64,000 bases of DNA from Alteripontixanthobacter sp. (GCA_039968605.1 JBDVPM010000008.1:1664968-1728967), one strand, 5' to 3'; shown: positions 39,434 through 48,518, counted from the first letter of the stretch. Numbers and translations are program-made. The notes: generated from the sequence alone by a model not told the origin.

Positions 39434-40270
39434 ATGCTGCAAACGCTCCGCCAGATATTCCGCGCACCCGGCCCTGCCCCCGCGCCCGACCATTCGCTTC
39501 CGCGCGTGCCAGAGGGACAGCGCGTTTATTGCATCGGAGATATTCACGGGCGGCTCGACCTGTTCGAAGAGCTGGCGGTCGCCATCGAGCAGGACGATCT
39601 GGACAGCGCCGACGCCGATAGCACGGTGATCCTGATGGGCGATTTGGTGGACCGCGGACCCGACAGTGCCGGGGTGATCGCCACGGCGCGGCAGTGGCAG
39701 GCCCGCCGCAGGGTCCGCATATTGGCCGGTAATCACGAGGAAATGTTCCTGCGCGCCTTCGATGACGTCGAAATGCTGCGCCATTTCCTGCGCCATGGCG
39801 GGCGCTCCACCATCTTCAGCTACGGGATCGAGCGGGACGCATATAACACCGCCTCTCTGGCGCAGGTTCAGGACATGATGGAACAGGCCGTCCCCCAGCA
39901 TGACCGCGACTTCATGCGCAGCTTCGAAGACTGGATCGAGCTGGGCGATTACCTGTTCGTCCATGCCGGGGTCGCTCCCGATGTCCCGCTGGCAGAGCAG
40001 AAGCGCAACGATCTGATCTGGATCAGGGAGCCGTTCCTGCGCCACGAGCAACCGCATTCGCACATGGTGGTGCACGGCCATACCATCATGGAAGATGTTC
40101 AGGAAAAACCGAACCGAATCGGGATAGACACCGGAGCTTACCGGTTCGGACGCTTGACCGCGCTGGTACTGGAAGGCGATAGCCGCCGTTTCATTCAGGC
40201 GGTGGAACGCGATGGTGCAATCACCATCGAACATGCTGCATCTTTGGATGGCAAGACAAACAGGGAATAG
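39434..40270 (+). CDS. PPP-type metallophosphatase (calcineurin-like)
   Basis: This 278-residue cytoplasmic enzyme has the metallophosphatase motifs in order: GDIHG at 35-39, GDLVDRGP at 69-76, GNHE at 99-102 and a late VHGHT. They bind the dinuclear metal centre. This bacterial PPP group acts on protein Ser/Thr phosphate or on bis-nucleotides (ApaH-like); the sequence does not decide. Only 6 bases separate it from ugd, so the two are probably an operon. Confidence 0.9.
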   Translation: MLQTLRQIFRAPGPAPAPDHSLPRVPEGQRVYCIGDIHGRLDLFEELAVAIEQDDLDSADADSTVILMGDLVDRGPDSAGVIATARQWQARRRVRILAGNHEEMFLRAFDDVEMLRHFLRHGGRSTIFSYGIERDAYNTASLAQVQDMMEQAVPQHDRDFMRSFEDWIELGDYLFVHAGVAPDVPLAEQKRNDLIWIREPFLRHEQPHSHMVVHGHTIMEDVQEKPNRIGIDTGAYRFGRLTALVLEGDSRRFIQAVERDGAITIEHAASLDGKTNRE

Positions 40271-40276
40271 CGGCAC

Positions 40277-41587
40277 ATGAAAATCGCAATGGTGGGATCC
40301 GGCTATGTCGGGCTGGTTTCGGGCGCGTGCTTCGCGGATTTCGGACATGACGTGGTCTGCATCGACAAGGACCAGGCCAAGATCGACAAGCTCCATGATG
40401 GCGAGATGCCGATTTACGAGCCCGGCCTGGCAGAGCTGGTCGGTGCCAATGTCAAATCGGGGCGGCTGACCTTTTCGACCGATCTGGCCGAGGCGATCAA
40501 GGGCGCGAAAGCCGTGTTCATCGCGGTCGGCACCCCCAGCCGCCGGGGCGATGGCCATGCGGACCTGTCCTATGTCCACGCCGTGGCGCGCGAGCTGGGG
40601 GCGGCATTGTCCGGCGATACGGTAGTGGTCAACAAGTCCACCGTTCCCGTCGGCACCGGGGACGAGGTCGAGCGGATCCTGGCCGATAGCGGCACCGCGC
40701 ATAAGTTCGCGGTCGTCTCCAACCCGGAATTCCTGCGCGAAGGTGCGGCAATCGGCGATTTCAAACGGCCCGACCGGATCGTGATCGGGGCGGAGGACGA
40801 TTTCGGGCGCGAGGTCATGCGCGAAGTCTATCGCCCGCTATTCCTCAACGAATCGCCGATCCTGTTCACTTCGCGGCGCAGTGCGGAACTGATCAAATAT
40901 GCCGCCAACGCCTTCCTCGCTACTAAGATCACCTTCATCAACGAGATGGCCGATCTGTGCGAGAAGGTGGGCGCGGATGTGCAGGATGTTGCGCGCGGCA
41001 TCGGTAGCGACAATCGGATCGGCCCAAAATTCCTCCATGCCGGACCCGGTTACGGCGGCAGCTGCTTTCCCAAGGACACGCTGGCATTGCTCAAGACGGC
41101 GGAAGATTACGAAAGCCCGGTCCGCATCGTGGAAGCGGTGGTCAAGACCAATGACAGCCGCAAACGCGCAATGGGCCGCAAGGTAATCGAGGCGCTCGGC
41201 GGGCAGGACGCGGCGCGCGGCAAGAAGGTCGCGCTGCTCGGCCTGACTTTCAAACCCAATACCGACGATATGCGCGACAGCCCGGCAATTGCCGTGGCGC
41301 AGACGTTGATCGATGCGGGTGCAAAGGTTGCCGCCTACGATCCCGAAGGCATGGAACAGGCCCGCCCGTTAATGCCGCAAGTGACCATGTGCGGCGACCC
41401 TTACGAAGCCATCGAAGGCGCGGATGCCATCGCCATCGTCACCGAATGGGACGTGTTCCGCGCGCTCGATCTGGGCCGGGTGAAGGAGCTCGCCAACGCG
41501 CCGGTGCTGGTCGATTTGCGCAATATCTACCAGCCGGAAGACGTGCGCGCCGCCGGGTTCGAATATGACAGTATCGGGCGGGGCTAG
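40277..41587 (+). CDS. ugd: UDP-glucose 6-dehydrogenase
   Basis: This 436-residue enzyme oxidises UDP-glucose to UDP-glucuronate for polysaccharide or glycolipid synthesis. It has the NAD-binding GSGYVGLV start, the FVAVGTPS-like segment (here FIAVGTPSRRGDG), and the catalytic Cys263 in GGSCFPKD. It follows the phosphatase by 6 bases. Its TAG stop shares the CTAG tetranucleotide with the convergent channel gene. Confidence 0.97.
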   Translation: MKIAMVGSGYVGLVSGACFADFGHDVVCIDKDQAKIDKLHDGEMPIYEPGLAELVGANVKSGRLTFSTDLAEAIKGAKAVFIAVGTPSRRGDGHADLSYVHAVARELGAALSGDTVVVNKSTVPVGTGDEVERILADSGTAHKFAVVSNPEFLREGAAIGDFKRPDRIVIGAEDDFGREVMREVYRPLFLNESPILFTSRRSAELIKYAANAFLATKITFINEMADLCEKVGADVQDVARGIGSDNRIGPKFLHAGPGYGGSCFPKDTLALLKTAEDYESPVRIVEAVVKTNDSRKRAMGRKVIEALGGQDAARGKKVALLGLTFKPNTDDMRDSPAIAVAQTLIDAGAKVAAYDPEGMEQARPLMPQVTMCGDPYEAIEGADAIAIVTEWDVFRALDLGRVKELANAPVLVDLRNIYQPEDVRAAGFEYDSIGRG

Positions 41588-42261
41588 ACGCTCGCTTCGG
41601 CGGAAGCGGTAGTATCGTTTCCATACAGCGCTGCAAATATTCCCACTGCGAGAATTGCCCCGGCGAATTGCGCCATGATGAAGGCCGGAATATCTGCGAC
41701 CGCAATGCCGGCGAACGTGTCCGACAGCCCCCTCCCCACGGTAATGGCGGGATTGGCGAAACTGGTGGAACTGGTGAACCAATAGGCCGAACTGATATAC
41801 AAACCGACTACCGCCGGAACCCAGCCTTTATTGGCGCGGATCGTACCCAGAATAACCAGCACCAGCCCGAAGGTCGCGATCCCCTCTCCCAGCCATTGGC
41901 CGAACCCGGTGCGCGGCTTCACGCCCAGCTGCATCGCAGGCAGATCGAACATCAGATGTGCCGCCCAAACCCCCAGGATACCTGCGACGAGCTGGATCAG
42001 CACATATAGGAGCCCTTCTGTCGCGCCGATTTCTTTACGGAGCCAGAAGGCCAGCGTGACTGCAGGGTTGAAATGCGCGCCGGATAACGGGCCGAGCATG
42101 GCGATCAGCACGGTCAGGATCGCCCCGGTGGCGATGGTATTGCCGAGCAGCGCCACCGCGTCGTTACCGCCCGCTAAAGTTTCGGCCATGATCCCCGAGC
42201 CGACCACACATGCGAACAGAAAGAAGCTGCCGATCGCTTCGGCGAGTAATCGTCTGGGCAC
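41584..42261 (-). CDS. Aquaporin-family channel, AqpS-like
   Basis: This 225-residue protein has six helices and two NPA loops: NPA at 65-67 (HFNPAVTLAFWLR) and 170-172 (TSFANPAITVGRG). The flanking sequences resemble the alphaproteobacterial AqpS-type clade, often found in arsenic operons, rather than classic water-specific AqpZ; Arg177 of the selectivity filter is kept. Transport of water, glycerol or neutral metalloids is possible. No ars genes are nearby. It lies 81 bases downstream of rnpB on the same strand. Confidence 0.9.
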   Translation of the reverse strand: MPRRLLAEAIGSFFLFACVVGSGIMAETLAGGNDAVALLGNTIATGAILTVLIAMLGPLSGAHFNPAVTLAFWLRKEIGATEGLLYVLIQLVAGILGVWAAHLMFDLPAMQLGVKPRTGFGQWLGEGIATFGLVLVILGTIRANKGWVPAVVGLYISSAYWFTSSTSFANPAITVGRGLSDTFAGIAVADIPAFIMAQFAGAILAVGIFAALYGNDTTASAEASV

Positions 42262-42342
42262 TGGAAGCGTTCTCCGAAACAGGCCGATCGTTCAGTTTCC
42301 CGCCGGGCAATACCGCACCGATGGCAAGTTGCGAATCGAAAA

Positions 42343-42770
<428 letters not shown>

Positions 42771-42773
42771 TGC

Positions 42774-42803
42774 ATTTTAGCGCCTTTCGGCTGCCCGTGT
42801 CCA
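42774..42803 (-). promoter_or_regulatory. Sigma70-type promoter of rnpB
   Basis: On the minus strand, TGGACA (42798-42803) and TAAAAT (42774-42779) are separated by 18 bases. This would place the transcription start 6-7 bases downstream, at the predicted 5' end of the P1 stem. It overlaps the 3' end of the AmpD-like gene region and its downstream gap. Confidence 0.65.
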
Positions 42804-42817
42804 TCGCGTCGAACGCT

Positions 42818-43540
42818 TTATCGAACGAACCCCGCATCGCGGTCCAGCAGCAGACGGTAGAGGATCGCGCGGATCTGCCCATCAACCTGCCCGTCGATCT
42901 TTTCCGGGCGCCAGCGGCGCTGGAACGCCTCGATCGCCTTGTGGCCATCGGTTATGTCATAACCCCAGCGTTCCAGCGCCAGGAAGAAAGCCGCGTCATT
43001 ATCGAACGGATCGCCCTGTTCCAGCTTGTCCGGCTTGGGCAGGCATAAACCGTATTCGGCCAGCCGGTCCCACGGAAACAGCTCGCCCGGATCGATCTTG
43101 CGCGCAGGCGCAACGTCGGAATGGCCGACCACATTGGTGCGCGGAATATCGTGATCCTTCACGATCCGCGCCAACAGCGGCACCAAGGCATCGAACTGCG
43201 CGTCGGCAAATTCGCGGTATCCGCCCCGATGGCCGGGGTGGTCCAGCTCGATCCCGATACTGGCGGAGTTAACATCCTTGTGACCGCGCCAGAACGATAC
43301 GCCGGCATGCCAGGCGCGCTTGTCTTCCGGCACCATGCGGATGACTTCGCCCGCCTCGCTGATCAGATAATGGGCGCTGACCTTGGCCTGTGGATCGCAC
43401 ATCCGTTCCAGCGCGACTTCCGCATCGTCCATCTCGGTATAATGCAAGACCACCATCTCGACCGGCAGCAGCCGCTCGTCGCAATTGGGGCTGAGCTGTT
43501 CTCGGTGAACCAGCTCGTCCCGCCGGTCAGCGCTGCTCAA
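42818..43540 (-). CDS. N-acetylmuramoyl-L-alanine amidase, AmpD-like (amidase_2)
   Basis: A protein of about 240 residues with an amidase_2 domain: VVLHYTEM with the first zinc His, WHAGVSFW, NSASIGIELDH, and VVGHSDVAPARKIDPG with the second His and catalytic Lys. It cuts the lactyl-Ala bond in anhydromuropeptides or wall fragments. A C-terminal peptidoglycan-binding-like segment (about 165-235) follows. No ATG precedes the first zinc strand; TTG 43540, overlapping the chpT stop (TTGA), is the best start. No signal peptide is seen, so recycling in the cytoplasm is likely. Confidence 0.9.
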   Translation of the reverse strand: MSSADRRDELVHREQLSPNCDERLLPVEMVVLHYTEMDDAEVALERMCDPQAKVSAHYLISEAGEVIRMVPEDKRAWHAGVSFWRGHKDVNSASIGIELDHPGHRGGYREFADAQFDALVPLLARIVKDHDIPRTNVVGHSDVAPARKIDPGELFPWDRLAEYGLCLPKPDKLEQGDPFDNDAAFFLALERWGYDITDGHKAIEAFQRRWRPEKIDGQVDGQIRAILYRLLLDRDAGFVR

Positions 43541-44193
43541 CCGATCATCCCTTCGGGCTGGGGCAGAACCGCGCCCAGCACCAGCGCATCCTTGCTGCGG
43601 TGATATTGCAATCCGCCGCCTGCCTGCTGCGCCAGTAGCGCGATCATCGCGGCAGGGGCTGTCCGGCTGGAAAGGTCTGCGGCGGGCAAGGAGCCTTCCA
43701 GCGCCTGTCCGATCGTATTGTCGAAAGCGATCTTCGGCCCGGCAGCGCGCACTGCGATCTCGCTCGCCCCACCGGTAACTTCCGCGCCGATATCCAGCGT
43801 TCCGCCGCGAATCAACGCATCCAGCGCAATCTGCGCGAAATTGAGCAGCACCTTGACTGTCGGCTTTGGCAGGCTGTCTCCGGATAGCGCCCAATTGACC
43901 TCGATCCGGCCATTTTCACCGACCAGCGCATCGATCAGTGCCTTGGGCTCTTCCACCGCGACATTATCGCCGAATCCGCCAGCCGCGCCAAAGGCCAGCC
44001 GGAAGAATTTCAGCTTGTCGGTGCTGATCCGCGCGCTTTGTTCCAGCAGCTCCAGACAACGCTGGCGCATTTCGGGATCGTCCTCATCGGCGAGCAACTC
44101 GAGGCCATTGCTGAGCGCGCCTACCGGACTGAGCAGATCGTGGCACAGGCGCGAGCAGAGCAGGCTGGCGAGATCGGGTTGGGCGGTAGTCAT
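43537..44193 (-). CDS. chpT: Histidine phosphotransferase ChpT
   Basis: This 218-residue dimeric phosphotransfer protein carries the phospho-accepting His18 in CHDLLSPVGAL. A degenerate ATPase-like domain follows, as in the DUF2328/HPTransfase family. In Caulobacter ChpT passes phosphate from CckA to CtrA and CpdR, controlling the cell cycle. Its stop overlaps the AmpD-like start, so the two are translated together. No CckA or CtrA gene is in the window. Confidence 0.92.
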   Translation of the reverse strand: MTTAQPDLASLLCSRLCHDLLSPVGALSNGLELLADEDDPEMRQRCLELLEQSARISTDKLKFFRLAFGAAGGFGDNVAVEEPKALIDALVGENGRIEVNWALSGDSLPKPTVKVLLNFAQIALDALIRGGTLDIGAEVTGGASEIAVRAAGPKIAFDNTIGQALEGSLPAADLSSRTAPAAMIALLAQQAGGGLQYHRSKDALVLGAVLPQPEGMIG

Positions 44194-44395
44194 TCAGCTA
44201 ATTCTCTTCCTGGATTAACGCCTGAAGGCGGTTTCGCTTGCTAGATCGGCGCTGGATCGCGGCCGAGGCGCCGCAGCCTTATGGTTACTGGCGATAATGT
44301 CGAAAAATTGAAGTCATATGTCCCCCGTCCCGGATAATGCCAACCCGGCCAATGCCATCCCGGCTCATGCGATCTTTACCATGTTCACCCTGTCT

Positions 44396-44791
44396 CTAGC
44401 TGTCCTCTACCCCGTAAGAAAGCGCGATAAAACCTTCGGCGGTATCGCGCCAGAAGCATAGCTCGCTTTGACCGATGATCGCCCATATTTTGCCATCGCC
44501 CGGTGCTTGCGCGCGGTCGGTGGACGATGGGCGTGCCGGCCCGCCCGGGTGCGAGTGGTAATAGCCTGCGATCTGCGGCCCCCCGGTGCGGGCGGCGCGG
44601 TGGGCGGTAATCAGGGTGCGCGGATCGATCTCGAAATGGGTGCGCGGGGCCGGATGGACGTTGGCGGCTGGCTGCGACGCGGTAACCTGTCCCGCATGGC
44701 CGAACAGCAAGCCGCAGCATTCGTGCGGCGCGTGGCTTGCATATTCCGCATGGAGCGATGCGACCACCGCACTTGAGACTTGGAGCTTCAT
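44396..44791 (-). CDS. M67 (JAMM/MPN+) metallopeptidase
   Basis: This 131-residue single-domain protein has a full JAMM zinc site: Glu24 (HECCG), His79 and His81 (YHSHP), Ser89 and Asp92, in the exact HxHx7Sx2D spacing. Prokaryotic JAMM enzymes cut ubiquitin-like or sulfur-carrier proteins, or cysteine adducts. No ThiS/MoaD-like partner or E1 gene is next to it; it is divergent from rluD with 18 bases between the starts. The ATG at 44791 gives MKLQVSSAVV. Confidence 0.9.
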   Translation of the reverse strand: MKLQVSSAVVASLHAEYASHAPHECCGLLFGHAGQVTASQPAANVHPAPRTHFEIDPRTLITAHRAARTGGPQIAGYYHSHPGGPARPSSTDRAQAPGDGKIWAIIGQSELCFWRDTAEGFIALSYGVEDS

Positions 44792-44809
44792 CGCCCATTC
44801 CCCTTAGCC

Positions 44810-45757
44810 ATGGCGACAGACGAAGTCATCACAGGGGTGCTGGACGATCACGGCGCGCGTCTCGACAAGGCATTGGCCGAGGCGAGCGGATTATCGCGCG
44901 AGCGGATCAAGGCGTTGATAGGCGAAGGCCGCGTTGCGCTGGGCGAAACGCCCGCCACCTCGCCATCCGCCAAGCTCGGCGGTGCCATGCCTTTCACCAT
45001 CACCGTTCCGCCCGCTGCCGAGGCGCAGGCGCTGCCGCAGGATATCCCGCTGACGATCGTGTTCGAGGATGAACACCTCATCGTGATCGACAAGCCCGCC
45101 GGAATGGTCGTCCACCCGGCGGCGGGCAATCCGGATGGAACCCTGGTCAACGCGCTGCTGCACCATTGCGGGGATAGCCTGTCGGGCATTGGCGGGGTTG
45201 CGCGCCCCGGCATCGTCCACCGGATAGACAAGGATACGTCCGGCTTGCTGGTGGTCGCCAAAACTGCCGCCGCCCACGAAGGGCTGGCCGTGCAATTCGC
45301 CGACCATTCGATCCATCGCCGCTATCTGGCGGTGTGCGGCGGGCACCCTTTCCCCGGCGAGCACCGCATCGAAACGCGGATCGGGCGGTCCGATCGCAAT
45401 CGCAAGAAAATGGCGGTGTTGCCGGATGATTCCAGTCGCGGGAAACGCGCCGTAACCCACCTGAAATTGCTCAAGAAGCTCGATTCCTGCGCGCTGATCG
45501 AATGCCGCCTGGAAACGGGGAGAACCCACCAGGTGCGTGTTCACTGTGCGTCAATCGGTCATGCGCTAATAGGGGATCCGATCTATGGACGTGCTCCGGC
45601 GGCGCTGCGGGCGCTGCTCAAACAAACCGGCTTCAACAGGCAGGCGCTACACGCGGCGCAGCTTGGGTTCACACATCCCGGCAGCGGTGAAACGTGCAGT
45701 TTTTCGGCACCGATACCCGCCGATATGCAGGAACTTATCGACGAAACCGCTCGTTGA
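44810..45757 (+). CDS. rluD: 23S rRNA pseudouridine synthase RluD-like
   Basis: This 315-residue protein has an N-terminal S4 domain (GARLDKALAEASGLSRERIKALI) and a catalytic domain with HRIDKDTSG (nucleophilic Asp) and GRTHQVRVH. The VVHPAAGNPDGTLVNALLHH segment is typical of RluD, which modifies helix 69 of 23S rRNA. ATG 44810 (MATDEV) is preferred to 44780 because the latter overlaps the divergent JAMM gene. The upstream gap is only 18 bases, so the two divergent promoters must lie inside each other's coding regions or be very compact. Confidence 0.93.
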   Translation: MATDEVITGVLDDHGARLDKALAEASGLSRERIKALIGEGRVALGETPATSPSAKLGGAMPFTITVPPAAEAQALPQDIPLTIVFEDEHLIVIDKPAGMVVHPAAGNPDGTLVNALLHHCGDSLSGIGGVARPGIVHRIDKDTSGLLVVAKTAAAHEGLAVQFADHSIHRRYLAVCGGHPFPGEHRIETRIGRSDRNRKKMAVLPDDSSRGKRAVTHLKLLKKLDSCALIECRLETGRTHQVRVHCASIGHALIGDPIYGRAPAALRALLKQTGFNRQALHAAQLGFTHPGSGETCSFSAPIPADMQELIDETAR

Positions 45758-45890
45758 AATCGATGAAATGCCAGCAAAGGGTAATGAAAAGCTGCGGGCA
45801 GCCGTCTATATGTAACTACGTGGCCCGAAAGCGCGAATGCCCATCAGGGGTTCGCCGAGAGAGGTCGACACTAGAAAGGTTAGGGAAAAA

Positions 45891-46796
45891 GTGACCGAAA
45901 AGAAGAGTTTGACCGTCCCGGCACTAAGCGGAGAGCAGAGCCTCAACCGCTATATGTCGGAAATCAAGAAATTCCCGATTCTCACGCCCGAGCAGGAATA
46001 TATGCTCGCCAAGCGTTACGAGGAGCATGAGGACCCCGATGCGGCCGCTCAGCTGGTGACCTCGCATCTGCGGCTCGTGGCCAAGATCGCGATGGGTTAT
46101 CGCGGCTATGGCCTGCCCGTCTCGGATCTCATTTCCGAAGGCAATGTGGGACTGATGCAGGGCGTCAAGAAGTTCGAGGCCGATCGCGGCTTCCGCCTTG
46201 CTACCTATGCGATGTGGTGGATCAAGGCGAGCATGCAGGAATTCATCCTGCGCTCCTGGTCGCTCGTGAAAATGGGCACCACCGCCGCGCAGAAGAAGCT
46301 GTTTTTCAACCTTCGCCGGATGAAGAAGCAGCTGGAGGCTTACGAAGATAGCGACCTTCATCCCGATGACGTGACCAAGATCGCCACCGATCTGGGCGTG
46401 AACGAGCAGGAAGTCATCAACATGAACCGCCGGATGATGATGGGCGGCGATGCCTCCCTCAACGTCCAGATGCGCAATGGCGAGGAAGGCTCCGGCCAGT
46501 GGCAGGATTGGCTGACCGACGACCGCCCGCTGCAAAGCGAGACGGTGGCCGATGCGCAGGAAGCCGAAGTCCGGCATGAAATGCTGGTCGAGGCGATGGA
46601 CGCGCTGAACGAGCGTGAACAGCACATCCTGACCGAGCGCCGGTTGACGGAAAACCCGCAGACGCTGGAGCAGTTGAGCCACGTTTACGACGTCAGCCGC
46701 GAACGTATCCGCCAGATCGAGGTGCGCGCATTCGAGAAGCTGCAAAAAGCGATGCAGCGCATTGCCGGAGAGAAGCTGCTGCCCGGTATGGCGTAG
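45891..46796 (+). CDS. rpoH: RNA polymerase heat-shock sigma factor RpoH (sigma32)
   Basis: This 301-residue sigma factor has region 2 (VAKIAMGYRGYGLPVSDLISEGNVGLMQGVKKF, with the RpoH-type LATYAMWWIKASMQEFILRSWSLVK) and region 4 (LTENPQTLEQLSHVYDVSRERIRQIEVRAF). It directs transcription of chaperone and protease genes, several of which are in this window (clpB, clpX, clpP). GTG 45891 gives the family start (VTEKKSLTVPALSGE) with a TAGGG site upstream; ATG 45837 would add 18 residues. A strong terminator follows. Confidence 0.95.
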   Translation: MTEKKSLTVPALSGEQSLNRYMSEIKKFPILTPEQEYMLAKRYEEHEDPDAAAQLVTSHLRLVAKIAMGYRGYGLPVSDLISEGNVGLMQGVKKFEADRGFRLATYAMWWIKASMQEFILRSWSLVKMGTTAAQKKLFFNLRRMKKQLEAYEDSDLHPDDVTKIATDLGVNEQEVINMNRRMMMGGDASLNVQMRNGEEGSGQWQDWLTDDRPLQSETVADAQEAEVRHEMLVEAMDALNEREQHILTERRLTENPQTLEQLSHVYDVSRERIRQIEVRAFEKLQKAMQRIAGEKLLPGMA

Positions 46797-46850
46797 TTTG
46801 TCTGACCTCAGGCGCCGGCGGCCGCCCCCTGGCTGCCGCGACTAATATTC

Positions 46851-46890
46851 AATCCTCCCCGGCCAACTGGTCGGGGAGGATTTTCTTTTT
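46851..46890 (+). terminator. Rho-independent terminator of rpoH
   Basis: The 10-bp stem AATCCTCCCC / GGGGAGGATT is followed by TTCTTTTT and lies 55 bases past the rpoH stop. It separates rpoH from mtgA. Confidence 0.95.
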
Positions 46891-46915
46891 GGTCCTGCAC
46901 CTTTAAGTTGCTGCG

Positions 46916-47584
46916 ATGCTGTGGTTCGCCAAATTTCTCGCCAAGCTGGTCTTGTGGTTTCTGGGCATCAGCCTGGCGCTGGTGCTGATTTTCAAGTTCG
47001 TTCCCCCGCCCGTCACCGCGACGATGCTGATGGACGAGAACGGGATCGCCAAGGATTGGGAACCGCTTGCCGACATAGATCCCAACATGGTGCGCGCGGT
47101 CATCGCGGCAGAGGACGGCAAGTTTTGCGCCCATAACGGTTTCGACCGCGAAGCCATCGAGGAAGCGCTCGAAGAACGGGCCAGCGGCAAACGCCAGCGC
47201 GGGGCCAGCACGATCAGCCAGCAAACCGCCAAAAACGTGTTTCTGTGGCAAGGCGGCGGCTGGTTCCGCAAGGGGCTGGAAGCGTGGTTCACATTCCTGA
47301 TCGAGAATATCTGGGGCAAGCAGCGGATCATGGAAGTCTATCTCAACGTCGCGGAAACCGGCAAGGGAACCTACGGGGCACAGGCCGGGGCGCAGCGTTA
47401 TTTCGGCAAGTCCGCCGCCAGCCTCACGCCGATCGAGGCCGCACGCATGGCTGCCGCCCTGCCCAGCCCCAAGACGCGCTCTGTCGTGAACCCCGGCGGC
47501 TTCACCCGCCGCTATGGCAACACCATCGCTGCGCGGATTGGCAGCGTGCAGCGTGACGGGCTCGATGCCTGCGTCTATGAGTGA
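46916..47584 (+). CDS. mtgA: Monofunctional biosynthetic peptidoglycan transglycosylase
   Basis: This 222-residue protein has one N-terminal TM helix (about 8-28) and a GT51 domain. Motifs are AAEDGKFCAHNGFD (catalytic Glu), GASTISQQTAKN, and later IMEVYLNVAETGKGTYG and YFGKSA. It polymerises lipid II into glycan strands in the periplasm. Its end overlaps the GTG at 47581, one possible start of the following CDF transporter. Confidence 0.95.
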   Translation: MLWFAKFLAKLVLWFLGISLALVLIFKFVPPPVTATMLMDENGIAKDWEPLADIDPNMVRAVIAAEDGKFCAHNGFDREAIEEALEERASGKRQRGASTISQQTAKNVFLWQGGGWFRKGLEAWFTFLIENIWGKQRIMEVYLNVAETGKGTYGAQAGAQRYFGKSAASLTPIEAARMAAALPSPKTRSVVNPGGFTRRYGNTIAARIGSVQRDGLDACVYE

Positions 47585-47589
47585 CGATA

Positions 47590-48504
47590 ATGGGCGGTCA
47601 TCACCAGCATAGTCACGACGATACGGGGCACGGCCATTCGCATGCGCCGGCCGATTTCGGGCGCGCTTTTGCCATCGGCGTGGTGCTGAACACCGTATTC
47701 GTGATCGTGGAGGCGACCTATGGCTGGCTCGCCGGGTCGATGGCGCTGATCGCCGATGCGGGGCACAATCTGTCCGACGTGCTGGCATTGCTGCTGGCCT
47801 GGGGCGCCAGCGTCGCCGCGAAGAAGCCGCCCAGCGCGCGCTTCACCTATGGTTTCAAGAGCTCGACCATCCTTGCCGCACTGGCCAACGCCGCGCTGCT
47901 GCTGGTGGCGATCGGCGCAATACTTTACGAGACGCTGCACCGCCTGAACGATCCCGTGCCGGTGGAAGGAATGACCGTAGTGATCGTTGCCGGGATCGGC
48001 ATCCTGATCAATGGATTTACCGCATGGATGTTCATGCGCGGGCGAAAGCATGATCTCAACATTCGCGGTGCCTATCTGCACATGGCGGCGGACGCGCTGG
48101 TTTCGGTCGGTGTTGTGGTGGCGGGCCTGGCGATCATCTGGACCGGCGCGCAGTGGATCGATCCGCTGACCAGCCTTGTCATCGTGGCAGTGATCGCCTG
48201 GGGTACCTGGGGGCTGGCCAAGGACAGCCTTAAACTGGGCCTGCTCGCCGTGCCGGAAGGAATTTCGGAAAGCCAGGTGCGCGCCTATCTCGCCTCCCTG
48301 CCCGGCGTAGCGTCGGTCGATGACCTGCATATCTGGCCGATGAGCACCACCGAAACCGCGCTCACCGCGCATCTGGTTATGCCCGGCGGTCATCCCGGCG
48401 ATGCTTTCCTGCGCGAGGTATCGGGCGAACTGGAAGGCCACCACCGCATCGGCCACGTAACGCTGCAAGTACAGATGCAAGGCGAGTGCGCGGGCGGCTG
48501 TTAG
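47590..48504 (+). CDS. Cation diffusion facilitator (CDF) zinc/divalent metal exporter
   Basis: This 304-residue inner-membrane protein has a His-rich N-terminus (HHQHSHDDTGHGHSH) and six helices. The HNLSD motif (helix II) and the HMAADALVS motif (helix V) supply the transport-site His/Asp residues. A cytoplasmic C-terminal domain contains DDLHIWPM. Zinc, cobalt or cadmium export is likely (CzcD/ZitB type). The start may be ATG 47590 or GTG 47581, the latter overlapping the mtgA stop. It converges on clpX. Confidence 0.93.
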   Translation: MGGHHQHSHDDTGHGHSHAPADFGRAFAIGVVLNTVFVIVEATYGWLAGSMALIADAGHNLSDVLALLLAWGASVAAKKPPSARFTYGFKSSTILAALANAALLLVAIGAILYETLHRLNDPVPVEGMTVVIVAGIGILINGFTAWMFMRGRKHDLNIRGAYLHMAADALVSVGVVVAGLAIIWTGAQWIDPLTSLVIVAVIAWGTWGLAKDSLKLGLLAVPEGISESQVRAYLASLPGVASVDDLHIWPMSTTETALTAHLVMPGGHPGDAFLREVSGELEGHHRIGHVTLQVQMQGECAGGC

Positions 48505-48518
48505 CCCGGCAGGGTCAA

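Noticed and set aside
44319-44462. A 47-residue plus-strand ORF
   Set aside because: It overlaps the 3' end of the JAMM gene, has no ribosome site and low complexity; more likely chance.
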